Below the pieces are notes generated by a model. That model was not told the origin of the DNA. It did no database searches and saw only the letters and a list, made by a program, of their open reading frames with translations. A stretch of 64,000 nt of DNA. Source: Chryseobacterium oncorhynchi (lineage in GTDB: Bacteria; Bacteroidota; Bacteroidia; Flavobacteriales; Weeksellaceae). Below are positions 1 to 10,469 of the stretch, piece by piece; within the stretch, counting starts at the first letter, position 1, and the number at the start of each line of letters is the position of its first letter. The stretch lies in contig NZ_PPEI02000001.1 in NCBI RefSeq assembly GCF_002899895.1, positions 558,001 through 622,000 on the forward strand. Direction: 5' to 3'. Both the position numbers and the translations under genes were made by a program.

Positions 1-73
1 CATAAAATTCATCGAAATGCTCCTGATCTACCTGAAATAGCTCTCCGTATTTTGTGTAGTGGTCTGACATCAT
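1..73 (-). CDS. 5' end of an unidentified protein, cut by the window edge
   Basis: Only about 24 codons are visible. The reading frame begins with two consecutive ATG codons (first bases at 73 and 70) and runs open to the window edge as MMSDHYTKYGELFQVDQEH followed by FDEFY. It lies downstream of tpx on the same strand, with a hairpin terminator between them, so it is probably a separate transcription unit. Too short to assign a family; it could also be a chance open frame, though the sequence is plausible protein. Confidence 0.45.
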   Translation of the reverse strand, partial: MMSDHYTKYGELFQVDQEHFDEFY

Positions 74-93
74 TTATGGTGTATTTTAGATTC

Positions 94-131
94 AAAAAAG
101 CCTTGCAAAAGTTCATTCACAAGGCTTTTTA
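94..131 (-). terminator. Terminator after tpx
   Basis: Inverted repeat AAAAAGCCTTG / CAAGGCTTTTT with a 14-base loop and T-rich ends on both strands, 15 bases past the tpx stop. Confidence 0.8.
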
Positions 132-145
132 AAAGATTATTTCTA

Positions 146-649
146 TTATTGATTCAAGGCTGTAAGCGCTGCATCATAATTAGGTTCGTTTGCAATTTCT
201 GAAACTTGTTCTGTATAAATTACTTTATTGTTTTCGTCTGTAACAATCACCGCGCGGCTTAGCAAGCCTTTCAAAGGAGAATCTGTAATGGTCACTTCAT
301 AATCATCACCAAAGCTGCTTCTGAAGTCAGAAAGAGTCTCTACATTGTTCAATCCCTCTGCTGCACAGAATCTTCCTAATGCAAAAGGAAGGTCTTTAGA
401 AACATTAATTACTACTGTATTATCCAATTTTGAAGCTTCTTCATTGAATTTTCTACTTGAAGCAGCACAAGTTGGAGTATCAATACTTGGAAAAATATTG
501 AATACTTTTTTCTTTCCTTCAAAGTTTTGAAGAGTCTTTACATTTAACCCAGAATCTACTAAGGCAAAATCCTTAACTTTTGTTCCTACTGATGGTAATG
601 CTCCTATTGTGTGTACTTCGTTTCCTTTTAAAGTGATTGTCGTTGACAT
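146..649 (-). CDS. tpx: Thiol peroxidase, cytoplasmic
   Basis: Atypical 2-Cys peroxiredoxin that reduces hydrogen and alkyl peroxides using thioredoxin. The 167 residues match the family length exactly. The peroxidatic cysteine is C61 in IDTPTCAAS and the resolving cysteine is C95 in GRFCAAEG, the same positions as in E. coli Tpx; the DxPxKGLLSRA segment near the C-terminus is also typical. No signal peptide, so it acts in the cytoplasm. A second copy at 15033-15605 carries a signal peptide. Monocistronic, with its own promoter element (672-679) and terminator. Confidence 0.96.
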   Translation of the reverse strand: MSTTITLKGNEVHTIGALPSVGTKVKDFALVDSGLNVKTLQNFEGKKKVFNIFPSIDTPTCAASSRKFNEEASKLDNTVVINVSKDLPFALGRFCAAEGLNNVETLSDFRSSFGDDYEVTITDSPLKGLLSRAVIVTDENNKVIYTEQVSEIANEPNYDAALTALNQ

Positions 650-671
650 AATATTTATTTTTTTAGTTTTT

Positions 672-679
672 CAAATTTA
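672..679 (-). promoter_or_regulatory. -7 promoter element for tpx
   Basis: TAAATTTG on the minus strand matches the Bacteroidota -7 consensus TAnnTTTG, 23 bases upstream of the tpx ATG. No clear -33 TTG at proper spacing. Confidence 0.5.
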
Positions 680-774
680 ATCAAAAATAGATTTTTTTTC
701 TGTGTAATTAAGGTTAAATTAATCTTAAAGTAAAAAATCTAGGCGTAGAATTCATCCCAAAATTTAAATTTTAA

Positions 775-3039
<2,265 letters not shown>

Positions 3040-3060
3040 TTGCTGATACTGATATAAATG

Positions 3061-3089
3061 AAAAGCTCCTTTTTTAAGGAGCTTTTTTT
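3061..3089 (+). terminator. Terminator after icd
   Basis: Hairpin AAAAGCTCCT / AGGAGCTTTT followed by a T run, 22 bases past the icd stop. Confidence 0.85.
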
Positions 3090-3145
3090 ATTTTAAAAAT
3101 GTAAAAATTGAATTGTTCGTCAAGCCTTGATCTATCACTCACTAC

Positions 3146-4138
3146 CTAATTCATAAACCCCTCAGGAATCCATTCAAACGCATCGGCTTTCTTCTTTGTA
3201 AACCCTAGTCCCGGCCAAGGCAAATGACAGGCAAAAGCTCTGGTTTTGGTATCTGCCAATTGTAGGAGCAGCTTTTTTCTTGAAGCCGTAGCAATATCCA
3301 GATCTGTATCTCCAGAAAACCCCCATTCAGGGTGAGGGAAAAGAATAACATCAGAATGAATGAGGTCTGCAATATATATGAGCTTTTCATTCCCTGAAGA
3401 GATTGTAGTAACTATTAAACCCGGAGTATGCCCCGGAGCCAGTTGAAAACTGAAATACTCATACAATGGATTGTTTAAGTCATAGAATTTCAACTTGGGC
3501 TTAATCGTTTTCAATATATTTTGAAGTGCCGGAATAATCTGACTGAGCACTTCCGGTTTTGCTTTCAAAGCACTATTGTTAAAATCCTTAATGGAAGCCT
3601 GCATCCAGAAATCATATTCAGTTTTTGAAATGAAAATATTGGCATTGGGAAAAACAAGAGAATTTTGCTTATCCACTACTCCACCTATGTGATCCGGATG
3701 TGCATGAGAAATGAAAACATCAGTAATATCTTTTGCTGCAAATCCTGCCTTTTGGAGGCTTTTCAACAAAAATCCAGATCTTTCATCGGCAAAAATCCCC
3801 ATTCCTGAATCCATTAAAATCAGTCTATTCTTTGTTTTAATCAACAGAAAATTCAGGGCCATATCAATATAATCTTCCGGTCTAAAATTATCTTTAAGAA
3901 TGGTTTTCAATTCTGAAACGTTCCCTCGTGGAGCAAATGAATTTACATCTGTTTCATGAATATATCCGCCTGTAAGGATAAACAAATCCAATTCTCCCAA
4001 TTTTATTTTTTTAAAACCGGATAAATCATCTTCAGGTTTTTCCGGACTTGTCTTTGTCTCTGCAAAAACATTAGAAAAAGGAACAAAACTTAATGCTCCT
4101 GCCAATAATCCGTTTTTTAATAAGTCTCTTCTGTTCAT
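3146..4138 (-). CDS. MBL-fold metallo-hydrolase with Tat-type signal peptide
   Basis: Metallo-beta-lactamase superfamily hydrolase, probably exported. N-terminus MNRRDLLKNGLLAGALSF has a twin-arginine motif followed by a hydrophobic stretch and FAE cleavage-like site. The zinc-binding motif HAHPDHIGG lies near residue 150, with a further His in APGHTPG and an Asp in IADLIHSD. The layout (LILMDSGMG, then HxHxDH, then GHTPG) resembles lactonase/AHL-acylase-like MBL enzymes, but the substrate cannot be read from sequence. It follows the aldo/keto reductase gene by 83 bases on the same strand and may be co-transcribed with it under the AraC regulator upstream. Confidence 0.85.
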   Translation of the reverse strand: MNRRDLLKNGLLAGALSFVPFSNVFAETKTSPEKPEDDLSGFKKIKLGELDLFILTGGYIHETDVNSFAPRGNVSELKTILKDNFRPEDYIDMALNFLLIKTKNRLILMDSGMGIFADERSGFLLKSLQKAGFAAKDITDVFISHAHPDHIGGVVDKQNSLVFPNANIFISKTEYDFWMQASIKDFNNSALKAKPEVLSQIIPALQNILKTIKPKLKFYDLNNPLYEYFSFQLAPGHTPGLIVTTISSGNEKLIYIADLIHSDVILFPHPEWGFSGDTDLDIATASRKKLLLQLADTKTRAFACHLPWPGLGFTKKKADAFEWIPEGFMN

Positions 4139-4221
4139 ATTGTAATGTGGTGTTTTTCAAATTGTATATCTAACAAAAAACTGAGCTTCTGTTATTCAGA
4201 AACCCAGTTTATGTATAGTCT

Positions 4222-5223
4222 TTAGTTGTTTACTAATTTCATAGAACCCTCACTGTATCTTTCTCCTACATTCGGATACTTTTTCAGAATGGCATCAATG
4301 GTATCCAAGTCGGATTGGGAAAGATCAATATTAACGGCTGCTATATTTTCTTCCAGATATTTGATTCGTTTGGTTCCCGGAATTGGAATAATATCATCTC
4401 CCTGATTCAGTACCCAAGCCAATGCTAATTGAGTTCCTTTCACCCCCTTGGAAGCTGCAAACTCATTAATTTCATTAGCCAGTTTAGTATTATTCTCCAG
4501 ATATTCCTGTTGATAACGAGGTAATGATTTTCTGAAATCATCGTCACCAAGATTTTGTACTTCATTGATATTGGCAAAAAGACCTCTTGCCAGCGGCGAA
4601 TACGGAACCAAGGAAATTCCTAATTCTCTGATGGTTGGAAGTATTTCACTTTCAACATCCTTAGTAAGGATAGAATATTCTGATTGTAAAGCAGTAATGG
4701 GATGAATTGTATTGGCTTTTCTTATTGATTCTGCTGAAGCTTCAGATAGACCGATATATTTTACTTTTCCGGCTTTTACCAATTCAGCCATCGCTCCTAC
4801 AGTCTCTTCTACAGGTATATTTGGATCAACTCTGTGTGCATAATACAAGTCTATGGTATCTATTTTTAACCTTTGAAGACTTAAATCCACTGCTTGTTTA
4901 ATCCATTCCGGTGAGCCGTCGAAATAGGTACCCGCAGCACCGCTATGACTGGCCTTTCCATCTTTAAACCTGAATCCGAATTTAGTGGCAATAAAAATCT
5001 TATCTCTGTTTGGAACTAAAACCTTGGAGATCAGCTTTTCATTTTCTCCGTTGGCATACATATCTGCAGTATCCCAAAAGTTAACTCCTAGATCTAATGC
5101 TCTATGTAAAGTATTGATACTTTCCTGTTCATCTGCGGGACCGTAAGCAAAGCTCATTCCCATACAACCTAATCCAATAGCAGAAAGCTGCTCACCTGTA
5201 TTTCCTAATTTTCTAAATTTCAT
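4222..5223 (-). CDS. Aldo/keto reductase
   Basis: NADPH-dependent reductase of carbonyl compounds, (beta/alpha)8 barrel. The N-terminal MKFRKLGNTGEQLSAIGLG is typical. Catalytic tetrad visible: Asp and Tyr in DTADMYANGENE, Lys in IATKFGFR, His in YYAHRVDPN; the C-terminal cofactor segment is IIPIPGTKRIKYLEEN. The motif set fits the YakC/AKR13-like subgroup. The start is placed at ATG 5223: ten upstream in-frame codons begin at a TTG that lies inside the TAATTTTG promoter element. The AraC-family gene ends 87 bases upstream, and repeated candidate operators occupy that gap. Confidence 0.93.
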   Translation of the reverse strand: MKFRKLGNTGEQLSAIGLGCMGMSFAYGPADEQESINTLHRALDLGVNFWDTADMYANGENEKLISKVLVPNRDKIFIATKFGFRFKDGKASHSGAAGTYFDGSPEWIKQAVDLSLQRLKIDTIDLYYAHRVDPNIPVEETVGAMAELVKAGKVKYIGLSEASAESIRKANTIHPITALQSEYSILTKDVESEILPTIRELGISLVPYSPLARGLFANINEVQNLGDDDFRKSLPRYQQEYLENNTKLANEINEFAASKGVKGTQLALAWVLNQGDDIIPIPGTKRIKYLEENIAAVNIDLSQSDLDTIDAILKKYPNVGERYSEGSMKLVNN

Positions 5224-5250
5224 GATGGTTTTGATTTTAATTTTATAAGA

Positions 5251-5258
5251 CAAAATTA
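5251..5258 (-). promoter_or_regulatory. -7 promoter element for the aldo/keto reductase
   Basis: TAATTTTG on the minus strand, 27 bases upstream of the start codon. No -33 TTG at 17-23 bases; instead the candidate AraC sites at 5281-5318 lie where an activator would sit. Confidence 0.5.
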
Positions 5259-5280
5259 GAACATGAAAGGTCCATCTTTC

Positions 5281-5318
5281 GTATAGAATTCAAACTAAGA
5301 ATTATAAAATTCAAACAA
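5281..5318 (-). promoter_or_regulatory. Tandem candidate AraC operator upstream of the aldo/keto reductase
   Basis: On the minus strand two copies of a motif, TTGTTTGAATTTTATAA (5302-5318) and TAGTTTGAATTCTATAC (5281-5297), share the core TTTGAATTYTATA and start 21 bases apart, which is two helical turns. The distal copy recurs exactly at 6226-6242, upstream of the AraC gene. Direct repeats spaced by 21 bp are the usual form of AraC/XylS binding sites. Seen in sequence; the regulatory role is inferred. Confidence 0.55.
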
Positions 5319-6216
5319 GGTTCATTCTAAGGGCATTTGGGGTTACTCCCGTTTGTTTTTTAAAGTAATTGGTAAAATAAGCAGGTTCTTCAAAGCCCAA
5401 TCCATAGGCTATTTCAGCAACATTCCAGTCTGTATGGGTCAACAGGGCATTCGCTTCCTGAATGATCCGTCCAGTAATCTGCTGGCTCGTGGTTTTTCCT
5501 GTAATCTCTTTCACTGAGCGGTTTAAAGAGTTGACATGAATGGAAAGACTCTGGGCATAATCATTTGGGGTTTTTAGCTTTAAAAATGCCTCAGGACTAT
5601 CAATCGGGAATTGTCTTTCCAGTAGTTCCATAAATAAAGAGGCTACTCTTTGTGATGCATTTTGGTAAGGCTCAAAGGTTTCTGCCGGATGCATTCTCAT
5701 TGTTTCATGAATCATCAAATGAAGATAGGCCCTAAGCATATCATATTTATGAATGTAATCCGATTGAATCTCCGTCATCATTTTGGTATACAGATCCGAA
5801 AGTATTTCTTGCTGTTCTTCCTCTACAAAGAAAACCGGAGTTCCTCCAATCTTAAAAAGCGGAGAATCCTGAAGGTTTCCCAAGCGGCTTCCATTCTGCA
5901 AAAACTGTTCTGTAAAAAGACAAAACCAACCTTTCTGATCTTCGTCATCAGCCTCCCATGAGTAAGGAACAATAGGATTTGAGAACAATAATGCCGGGCG
6001 ATCCACCTGAATCCATTTATCAGCATAATGAAGCTTTCCTTTTCCTATGATTAATGAAATTTTGTAGTAATCTCTCCTGCTGTAAGGTGATAACAGAGAG
6101 CAGAATTCCCTTGAAAAAACATTAAAATGTCCCATCCCATTCGTTCCGATACATTGCAATCCCTGATCAGGAGCATTTCTTTCATAAAAACCGCTTAATG
6201 ATTCTGTTGATTCCAT
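5311..6216 (-). CDS. AraC family transcriptional regulator
   Basis: 301 residues: an N-terminal cupin-like ligand-binding part (about 1-190) and a C-terminal double helix-turn-helix (about 210-301) with the hallmark second HTH WNVAEIAYGLGFEEPAYFT and NYFKKQTGVTPNALR. Likely controls the aldo/keto reductase and MBL hydrolase genes that follow on the same strand. An exact 17-base repeat occurs just before its start and over its stop, suggesting autoregulation plus control of the downstream genes. The -7-like element TAACTTTG lies only about 5 bases before the ATG, so the transcript could be leaderless, or the true start could be further in (a Met near residue 28). Confidence 0.92.
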   Translation of the reverse strand: MESTESLSGFYERNAPDQGLQCIGTNGMGHFNVFSREFCSLLSPYSRRDYYKISLIIGKGKLHYADKWIQVDRPALLFSNPIVPYSWEADDEDQKGWFCLFTEQFLQNGSRLGNLQDSPLFKIGGTPVFFVEEEQQEILSDLYTKMMTEIQSDYIHKYDMLRAYLHLMIHETMRMHPAETFEPYQNASQRVASLFMELLERQFPIDSPEAFLKLKTPNDYAQSLSIHVNSLNRSVKEITGKTTSQQITGRIIQEANALLTHTDWNVAEIAYGLGFEEPAYFTNYFKKQTGVTPNALRMNLV

Positions 6217-6220
6217 CTAT

Positions 6221-6228
6221 CAAAGTTA
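6221..6228 (-). promoter_or_regulatory. -7 promoter element just upstream of the AraC gene
   Basis: TAACTTTG on the minus strand, 4 bases from the start codon at 6216; overlaps by three bases the candidate operator at 6226-6242. Consistent with autorepression and a leaderless mRNA, both inferred. Confidence 0.4.
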
Positions 6229-6242
6229 TAAAATTCAAACAA
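6226..6242 (-). promoter_or_regulatory. Candidate AraC operator (autoregulatory copy)
   Basis: TTGTTTGAATTTTATAA on the minus strand, identical over 17 bases to 5302-5318. Confidence 0.5.
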
Positions 6243-6380
6243 ATTAATTCATAAATTATTTTATTTGAATAGGAAAGATTGCTTTTTAACATTTGCATTC
6301 CCATCATAATTTTAATCATAAAAATGGCTGACAAGAATGCCAGCCAATTTAAATAGTGAGTATATATAGTTGATAATGGT

Positions 6381-6833
6381 CTAATCCCAATCACCATGGT
6401 GCCCATGATGTTTATTTTGTTTTTTATAATATTTAGAGCGTTCTTTATTGTATTTCTCCTGTTGTTTACGATATTTTTTATAATCGTTCTTATTTCTTCC
6501 GTATACAATCACCGGATTTTGTCCTTTATAATATCTCTTTTTAAAAGTATTATATTTTTCTCTTCCCAGAATTCTTTCCAGCTCTGAATAACGATCTCCT
6601 CTCCATCTTCCCGGATCTACAACGTACACTCTATTCCATGTGTCATAATCGCGGTATCTATCATTCAATACATAAATCTGGTTGGCCTGCCCTTTGGAAA
6701 GCAGCAGATCTGCAACTACAGTCTGCCAGTTAACATCGGCAATACTTCTCCTATAATCATTATAATAATCTGATTGGGCATAGCTCATACTGAACGTTCC
6801 AATCAAAAATAAGGTTAACAATAACTTTTTCAT
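6381..6833 (-). CDS. Small secreted basic protein of unknown function
   Basis: 150 residues with a clear signal peptide (MKKLLLTLFLIGTFSMSYAQ). The mature part is rich in Tyr, Arg and Lys (DYYNDYRRS, YSELERILGREKYNTFKKRYY), then a charged Lys/Gln/Tyr tail (KKYRKQQEKYNKERSKYYK) ending in a His-rich HHGHHGDWD. It may bind metal or an anionic surface, but that is a guess from composition. No family recognised. It stands alone; the upstream 479-base gap holds its promoter region. Confidence 0.8.
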   Translation of the reverse strand: MKKLLLTLFLIGTFSMSYAQSDYYNDYRRSIADVNWQTVVADLLLSKGQANQIYVLNDRYRDYDTWNRVYVVDPGRWRGDRYSELERILGREKYNTFKKRYYKGQNPVIVYGRNKNDYKKYRKQQEKYNKERSKYYKKQNKHHGHHGDWD

Positions 6834-7312
6834 TTCATTCCTCTTTTAAATTAAACATGATGACATAGTCAATTAAAGTGCCAATAATTAAAAGGAATTG
6901 CCAATAATTGTTAACAAAAAGTATAAATAACTGATTATCTTTTAAATAATTTTAGAAATTATTTATTTTATCCGTTGAATAAATCCTGATTATATTTCTC
7001 TTACATTCTTAAACAACTAGGATACAAATCTTAACTTTCAATACTCAAAGCCCTAATTTTTATACCTTTAGGTATCTGATAAAGTCAAATGAGTTTTACT
7101 TAGGTTAAAAACTTATTATATTAAAATTTAATAATAAAAATTTTTATCCTAACCTCATTTTTAAATCTCTTACTATTCACAATTATATTTATAAAATTCG
7201 TTAAGATTCCCGGAAACTATCATTTCATATCAATTAATTTTGTAATTTTAATGGAGAGAACACTTTCAGGAGTTCTTTAAGTTATTTTTTAATCAACCAA
7301 ATCTCAATAATT
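6834..7312. other. AT-rich intergenic region
   Basis: 479 bases between divergently transcribed genes. It holds a short inverted repeat ATACC-TTTA-GGTAT near 7062-7075 and a -7-like element at 7235-7242 (TAATTTTG) that probably serves the plus-strand gene at 7313. No coding potential or RNA gene seen. Confidence 0.6.
7235..7242 (+). promoter_or_regulatory. -7 promoter element for the mini-GNAT gene
   Basis: TAATTTTG fits TAnnTTTG and lies 70 bases before the ATG at 7313. No obvious -33 element. Confidence 0.4.
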
Positions 7313-7600
7313 ATGGAAAGTATAAAATTTATGGTATCTCCATATCAGGATGAATTGCAGCTACTCCTTGATGGGCAAAAAGCAGGTTATATGTCCATAA
7401 AGGTTGATGGAAGACTGCTAATTGTTTATTACACCAAGCTTGATGAAGAACATGAGGGAAAAGGCTATGCTAAGCTTCTGCTGGATGAATTGGTACGCTA
7501 TGCAGAGGAAAAAGATTTGCTTGTAGACCCGGAATGTGATTTTGTCCGTCAGCAGTTTGAAAACCATCCCGCAAGGTACAAAGACATTTGGCATGCCTAA
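7313..7600 (+). CDS. Small GCN5-related N-acetyltransferase (YjdJ/PF14542 type)
   Basis: 95 residues, the size of the minimal GNAT proteins that keep only the acetyl-CoA-binding core. The segment EEHEGKGYAKLLLDELVRYAEEK contains the pyrophosphate-binding loop (GKGYAK) and is followed by LLVDPECDFVRQQFENHP, where most members have CPFVxxxxxxHP. The usual Cys is present, as PECDFV. The substrate is unknown. Its stop codon directly abuts the stop of the convergent MBL gene (7600/7601). Confidence 0.85.
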   Translation: MESIKFMVSPYQDELQLLLDGQKAGYMSIKVDGRLLIVYYTKLDEEHEGKGYAKLLLDELVRYAEEKDLLVDPECDFVRQQFENHPARYKDIWHA

Positions 7601-8701
7601 TCAGTCTTCCCACCAGACTGTAAACTGTTGATTTGAATTATTTAGATCAACAACCTCTCCGATCATCGGGGTGAGGATATCCAAATTTTGTTCTTTTCCA
7701 AGGCTGGTTATCTTTTGTAAAGGCTCATTCCAAGGGTGAAGTGCCAGTGCAAATTTTGCAGCATGAACCGGAATTATTTTTTTTGCATTAATATCTATAC
7801 TTGCCTGAATTACATCTTCCGGTAATGTATGAATATATCTCCATGCCTCTCCGTATTGTCCGTTTTCAAGAATAGCATAATCAAAAGGACCATATTTTTC
7901 CCCAATCATTTTAAAATGGGAATCATAACCGCTGTCTCCACCCAAAAAGATTTTCTTTGTGGGGGTTTCCAGTACATAAGAAGCCCAAAGAGTATCATTC
8001 TGCCTCACTCTTCTTCCCGAAAAGTGCCTTGCAGGGGTAAAGGCAATCTTTATATTATTTTTTAGCTCTACTTCGGTTCCCCATTCTTCTTCAATAAGCT
8101 GATGTTCTTTATATCCCCATCTTTCCAGGTGTACACCCACTCCCAATGGAACAATAGCCCTATGAGTTCGATCCCTTATGGATTGTACTGTAGGATAATC
8201 CAAATGGTCAAAATGATCGTGGGTAATTATCAAATAATCTAGTTCCGGAATATCTTCCGGTTTATAGATATCCGATCCTTTAAATGCTTTATTGAAATAT
8301 TTAAATGGCGATCCGTATAAACTCAATACCGGATCTATAAGAAAAGACACCCCATCGGTCTGTAAATAATAGGATGAATGCCCTAGCCAAATGAAAACAT
8401 CAGTGTTTTTATCAAGACTTCTCAAATCTGTATGAATAGATGGAATTCCTTTCACGGGTTTCAGTAACGGGTGCTTTTTACCAAAAAGGAAATCATAGGT
8501 CACTTTTGACATTTTGTAGCCCTCAGCAATAGAGGGTGTATAACTGATATTCTGAAACTGCTTATTTCTATACAGTTTTGACTGCTTCATACGCTCTAAT
8601 CTCTTTCCTTTTGGGATCCCACCAAATGGTTTTCCGTTTATCACGATAAAATAGGTTACTATCAATAGAGCTGCAATCGTAATAATCCAATAATACATCA
8701 T
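7601..8701 (-). CDS. Membrane-anchored MBL-fold hydrolase, NAPE-PLD/UlaG-like
   Basis: N-terminal transmembrane anchor (MMYYWIITIAALLIVTYFIV) followed by a soluble beta-lactamase-fold domain. Motifs: FIWLGHSSYYLQTDGVSFLIDPV, the zinc ligands THDHFDHLD, then FTPARHFSGR and LGGDSGYDSHF, and a late PVHAAKFALALHPW. This is the pattern of N-acyl-phosphatidylethanolamine phospholipase D-like and RomA-like proteins; substrate not determinable. ATG 8701 is chosen because the longer frame starts at a TTG that overlaps the TACCTTTG promoter element. Convergent with the mini-GNAT, no gap. Confidence 0.88.
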   Translation of the reverse strand: MMYYWIITIAALLIVTYFIVINGKPFGGIPKGKRLERMKQSKLYRNKQFQNISYTPSIAEGYKMSKVTYDFLFGKKHPLLKPVKGIPSIHTDLRSLDKNTDVFIWLGHSSYYLQTDGVSFLIDPVLSLYGSPFKYFNKAFKGSDIYKPEDIPELDYLIITHDHFDHLDYPTVQSIRDRTHRAIVPLGVGVHLERWGYKEHQLIEEEWGTEVELKNNIKIAFTPARHFSGRRVRQNDTLWASYVLETPTKKIFLGGDSGYDSHFKMIGEKYGPFDYAILENGQYGEAWRYIHTLPEDVIQASIDINAKKIIPVHAAKFALALHPWNEPLQKITSLGKEQNLDILTPMIGEVVDLNNSNQQFTVWWED

Positions 8702-8719
8702 TAGTAAAAAAATAATGAT

Positions 8720-8727
8720 CAAAGGTA
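8720..8727 (-). promoter_or_regulatory. -7 promoter element for the membrane-anchored MBL hydrolase
   Basis: TACCTTTG on the minus strand, 18 bases from the ATG at 8701. Confidence 0.5.
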
Positions 8728-8876
8728 TCAACTTTTAGATTTACATGAAAATATGCAGTGTTTGGCTTTATTTTTTTAACTAAATTTATCATGTGTTTCA
8801 GAAAATTTATTATTCATTTAAGTGATGTTTAATTTTAAACTCTCTATTTTAGCAGCTTAAAAAACTCAAAGGTATA

Positions 8877-10406
8877 TTGAAAAATTATTCGGCAATATTT
8901 ATTCTGGCTATGCTTTCGTCGTGCGCTTCCATTAGAAGACACAATGAACAGCGGGCTTCATGTATTCCTCCTGACCAGCTTAAAGAGGATGTAGACTATG
9001 CCTATGCAAAACTACAACAGATGCATCCTCAATTGTACTGGTACATTCCCAAGCAGGAATTGGAACATAAATTTGACAGTCTTAAGCAAACCCTTAACGA
9101 ACCTCTTACTCCACTTCAGTTTTATTTTAAGTTCCAGCCGGTTATTGCGGGCATCCGTGAAGGGCATCTTTCATTAAGAATGCCAAGAAAAAAATTCACT
9201 AAAAAGGAAATAAAAAAGCTAGAGCATAAAAAAGGATTGTTTAGCCGCTTTGAATATTACATTTCTAATGATCAGATGTATATTATTCAAAACAATGATT
9301 CTATTGAAAACATCCAGCCGGGAACTGAGATTCTATCCATCAATAATGTTCCTGTTTCAGACTATATAAAAAAATATAGAAGCCTGATCAGCAGTGATGG
9401 CTATAATACTACGTTTCAGCCATATTTTTTAAGAGATTTATTTTTCAACTATTACACTGCAGAAAACGGGCTTTCTGATAAGGCAACCATTGAAACCCTT
9501 TATAAAGGAGAAAAGCACACCTATATTCTAAACAGGGAATCTAAATCTGATACCGATGTTGAAAAGGATAAGGAAATGAAGAAACGTACTGAGGATAAAA
9601 AGCTGAATGACTATGTGGCTGCCAGCAATTCTTATAACCGAAGTTTTAGATTTCTGGATAAGGACAGCACCATTGCTTATATCAAAGTAAAAAGTTTTTC
9701 AAGAGAATATTCTGAGGAATTTTATAAAAAGACATTTTCAAAGATCAAAAGTGCGAAAGCAAGTTACCTCATCATAGATGTTCGTAATAATTATGGGGGT
9801 TCTCTATATGAAATTAATAATCTGTACTCTTATTTGACAGATAAGCCTTTCACATTGATAAAGCCATCTCAGGTGACATCGAGAGATGTTCCTCTAAGAA
9901 CTAATTATTTCAGAAAAAGTACTCCTCTGGAATTTGCATTTAAAAGTATAGCATATCCAAGTTACTTTTTTGCTCAGGCATTCAGCACGTATACAAAAGA
10001 CGGAAAGGTTTTCTATAAAATGAAAGCTGACAAACCTACAAAACCCAACAAGGAGGCTTTCAACGGAAAGGTATTTGTACTCATTAACGGCGGAAGTTTC
10101 TCTGCGTCATCTATTATTACAGCGAAGCTTAAGAATGATAAAAGAGCAACCCTTGTGGGTGAAGAAACAGGAGGCGCCAATGATGGAACAGTAGCCGGTT
10201 TTTATTCTTATCAAAAACTGCCCAATTCCGAAATAAGATTTCCTATCGGACTGCTTCTTGTACAGCCCGACATTAGCTTCTCGGATTCTAAAAAGGGAGT
10301 TGTTCCGGATGTAGTGGTTCATGAAAGCATGCAGGATATTATTGATAGAAAAGATCCGCAGCTTGAATGGATAAGGAATGAAATTTCCAGAGAAAAGATA
10401 AATTGA
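8877..10406 (+). CDS. S41 family lipoprotein peptidase
   Basis: 509 residues. The first 18 form a good lipoprotein signal (KNYSAIFILAMLSSC), which supports the TTG start; an in-frame TAG at 8850-8852 and no ATG in between exclude an upstream start. A PDZ-like segment (IQPGTEILSINNVPVSDYI) precedes the S41 core, with YLIIDVRNNYGGS and the nucleophile region NGGSFSASS followed by VGEETGGAND. The position of the CtpA-type catalytic Lys (FGKG) is not Lys, so this belongs with the non-Lys, tricorn/IRBP-like S41 proteases (Ser-His-Ser-Glu). Ends before a strong bidirectional terminator. Confidence 0.9.
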   Translation: MKNYSAIFILAMLSSCASIRRHNEQRASCIPPDQLKEDVDYAYAKLQQMHPQLYWYIPKQELEHKFDSLKQTLNEPLTPLQFYFKFQPVIAGIREGHLSLRMPRKKFTKKEIKKLEHKKGLFSRFEYYISNDQMYIIQNNDSIENIQPGTEILSINNVPVSDYIKKYRSLISSDGYNTTFQPYFLRDLFFNYYTAENGLSDKATIETLYKGEKHTYILNRESKSDTDVEKDKEMKKRTEDKKLNDYVAASNSYNRSFRFLDKDSTIAYIKVKSFSREYSEEFYKKTFSKIKSAKASYLIIDVRNNYGGSLYEINNLYSYLTDKPFTLIKPSQVTSRDVPLRTNYFRKSTPLEFAFKSIAYPSYFFAQAFSTYTKDGKVFYKMKADKPTKPNKEAFNGKVFVLINGGSFSASSIITAKLKNDKRATLVGEETGGANDGTVAGFYSYQKLPNSEIRFPIGLLLVQPDISFSDSKKGVVPDVVVHESMQDIIDRKDPQLEWIRNEISREKIN

Positions 10407-10469
10407 TTATTCTTATTGATCTATTTTGTTGAGATTGGCTTAAATTCAAAATTGAATTACAAACTATAA

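Noticed and set aside
8568-8792. 74-codon open frame over the start of the membrane MBL gene
   Set aside because: Different frame of the same strand as a well-supported gene and its promoter; a shadow.
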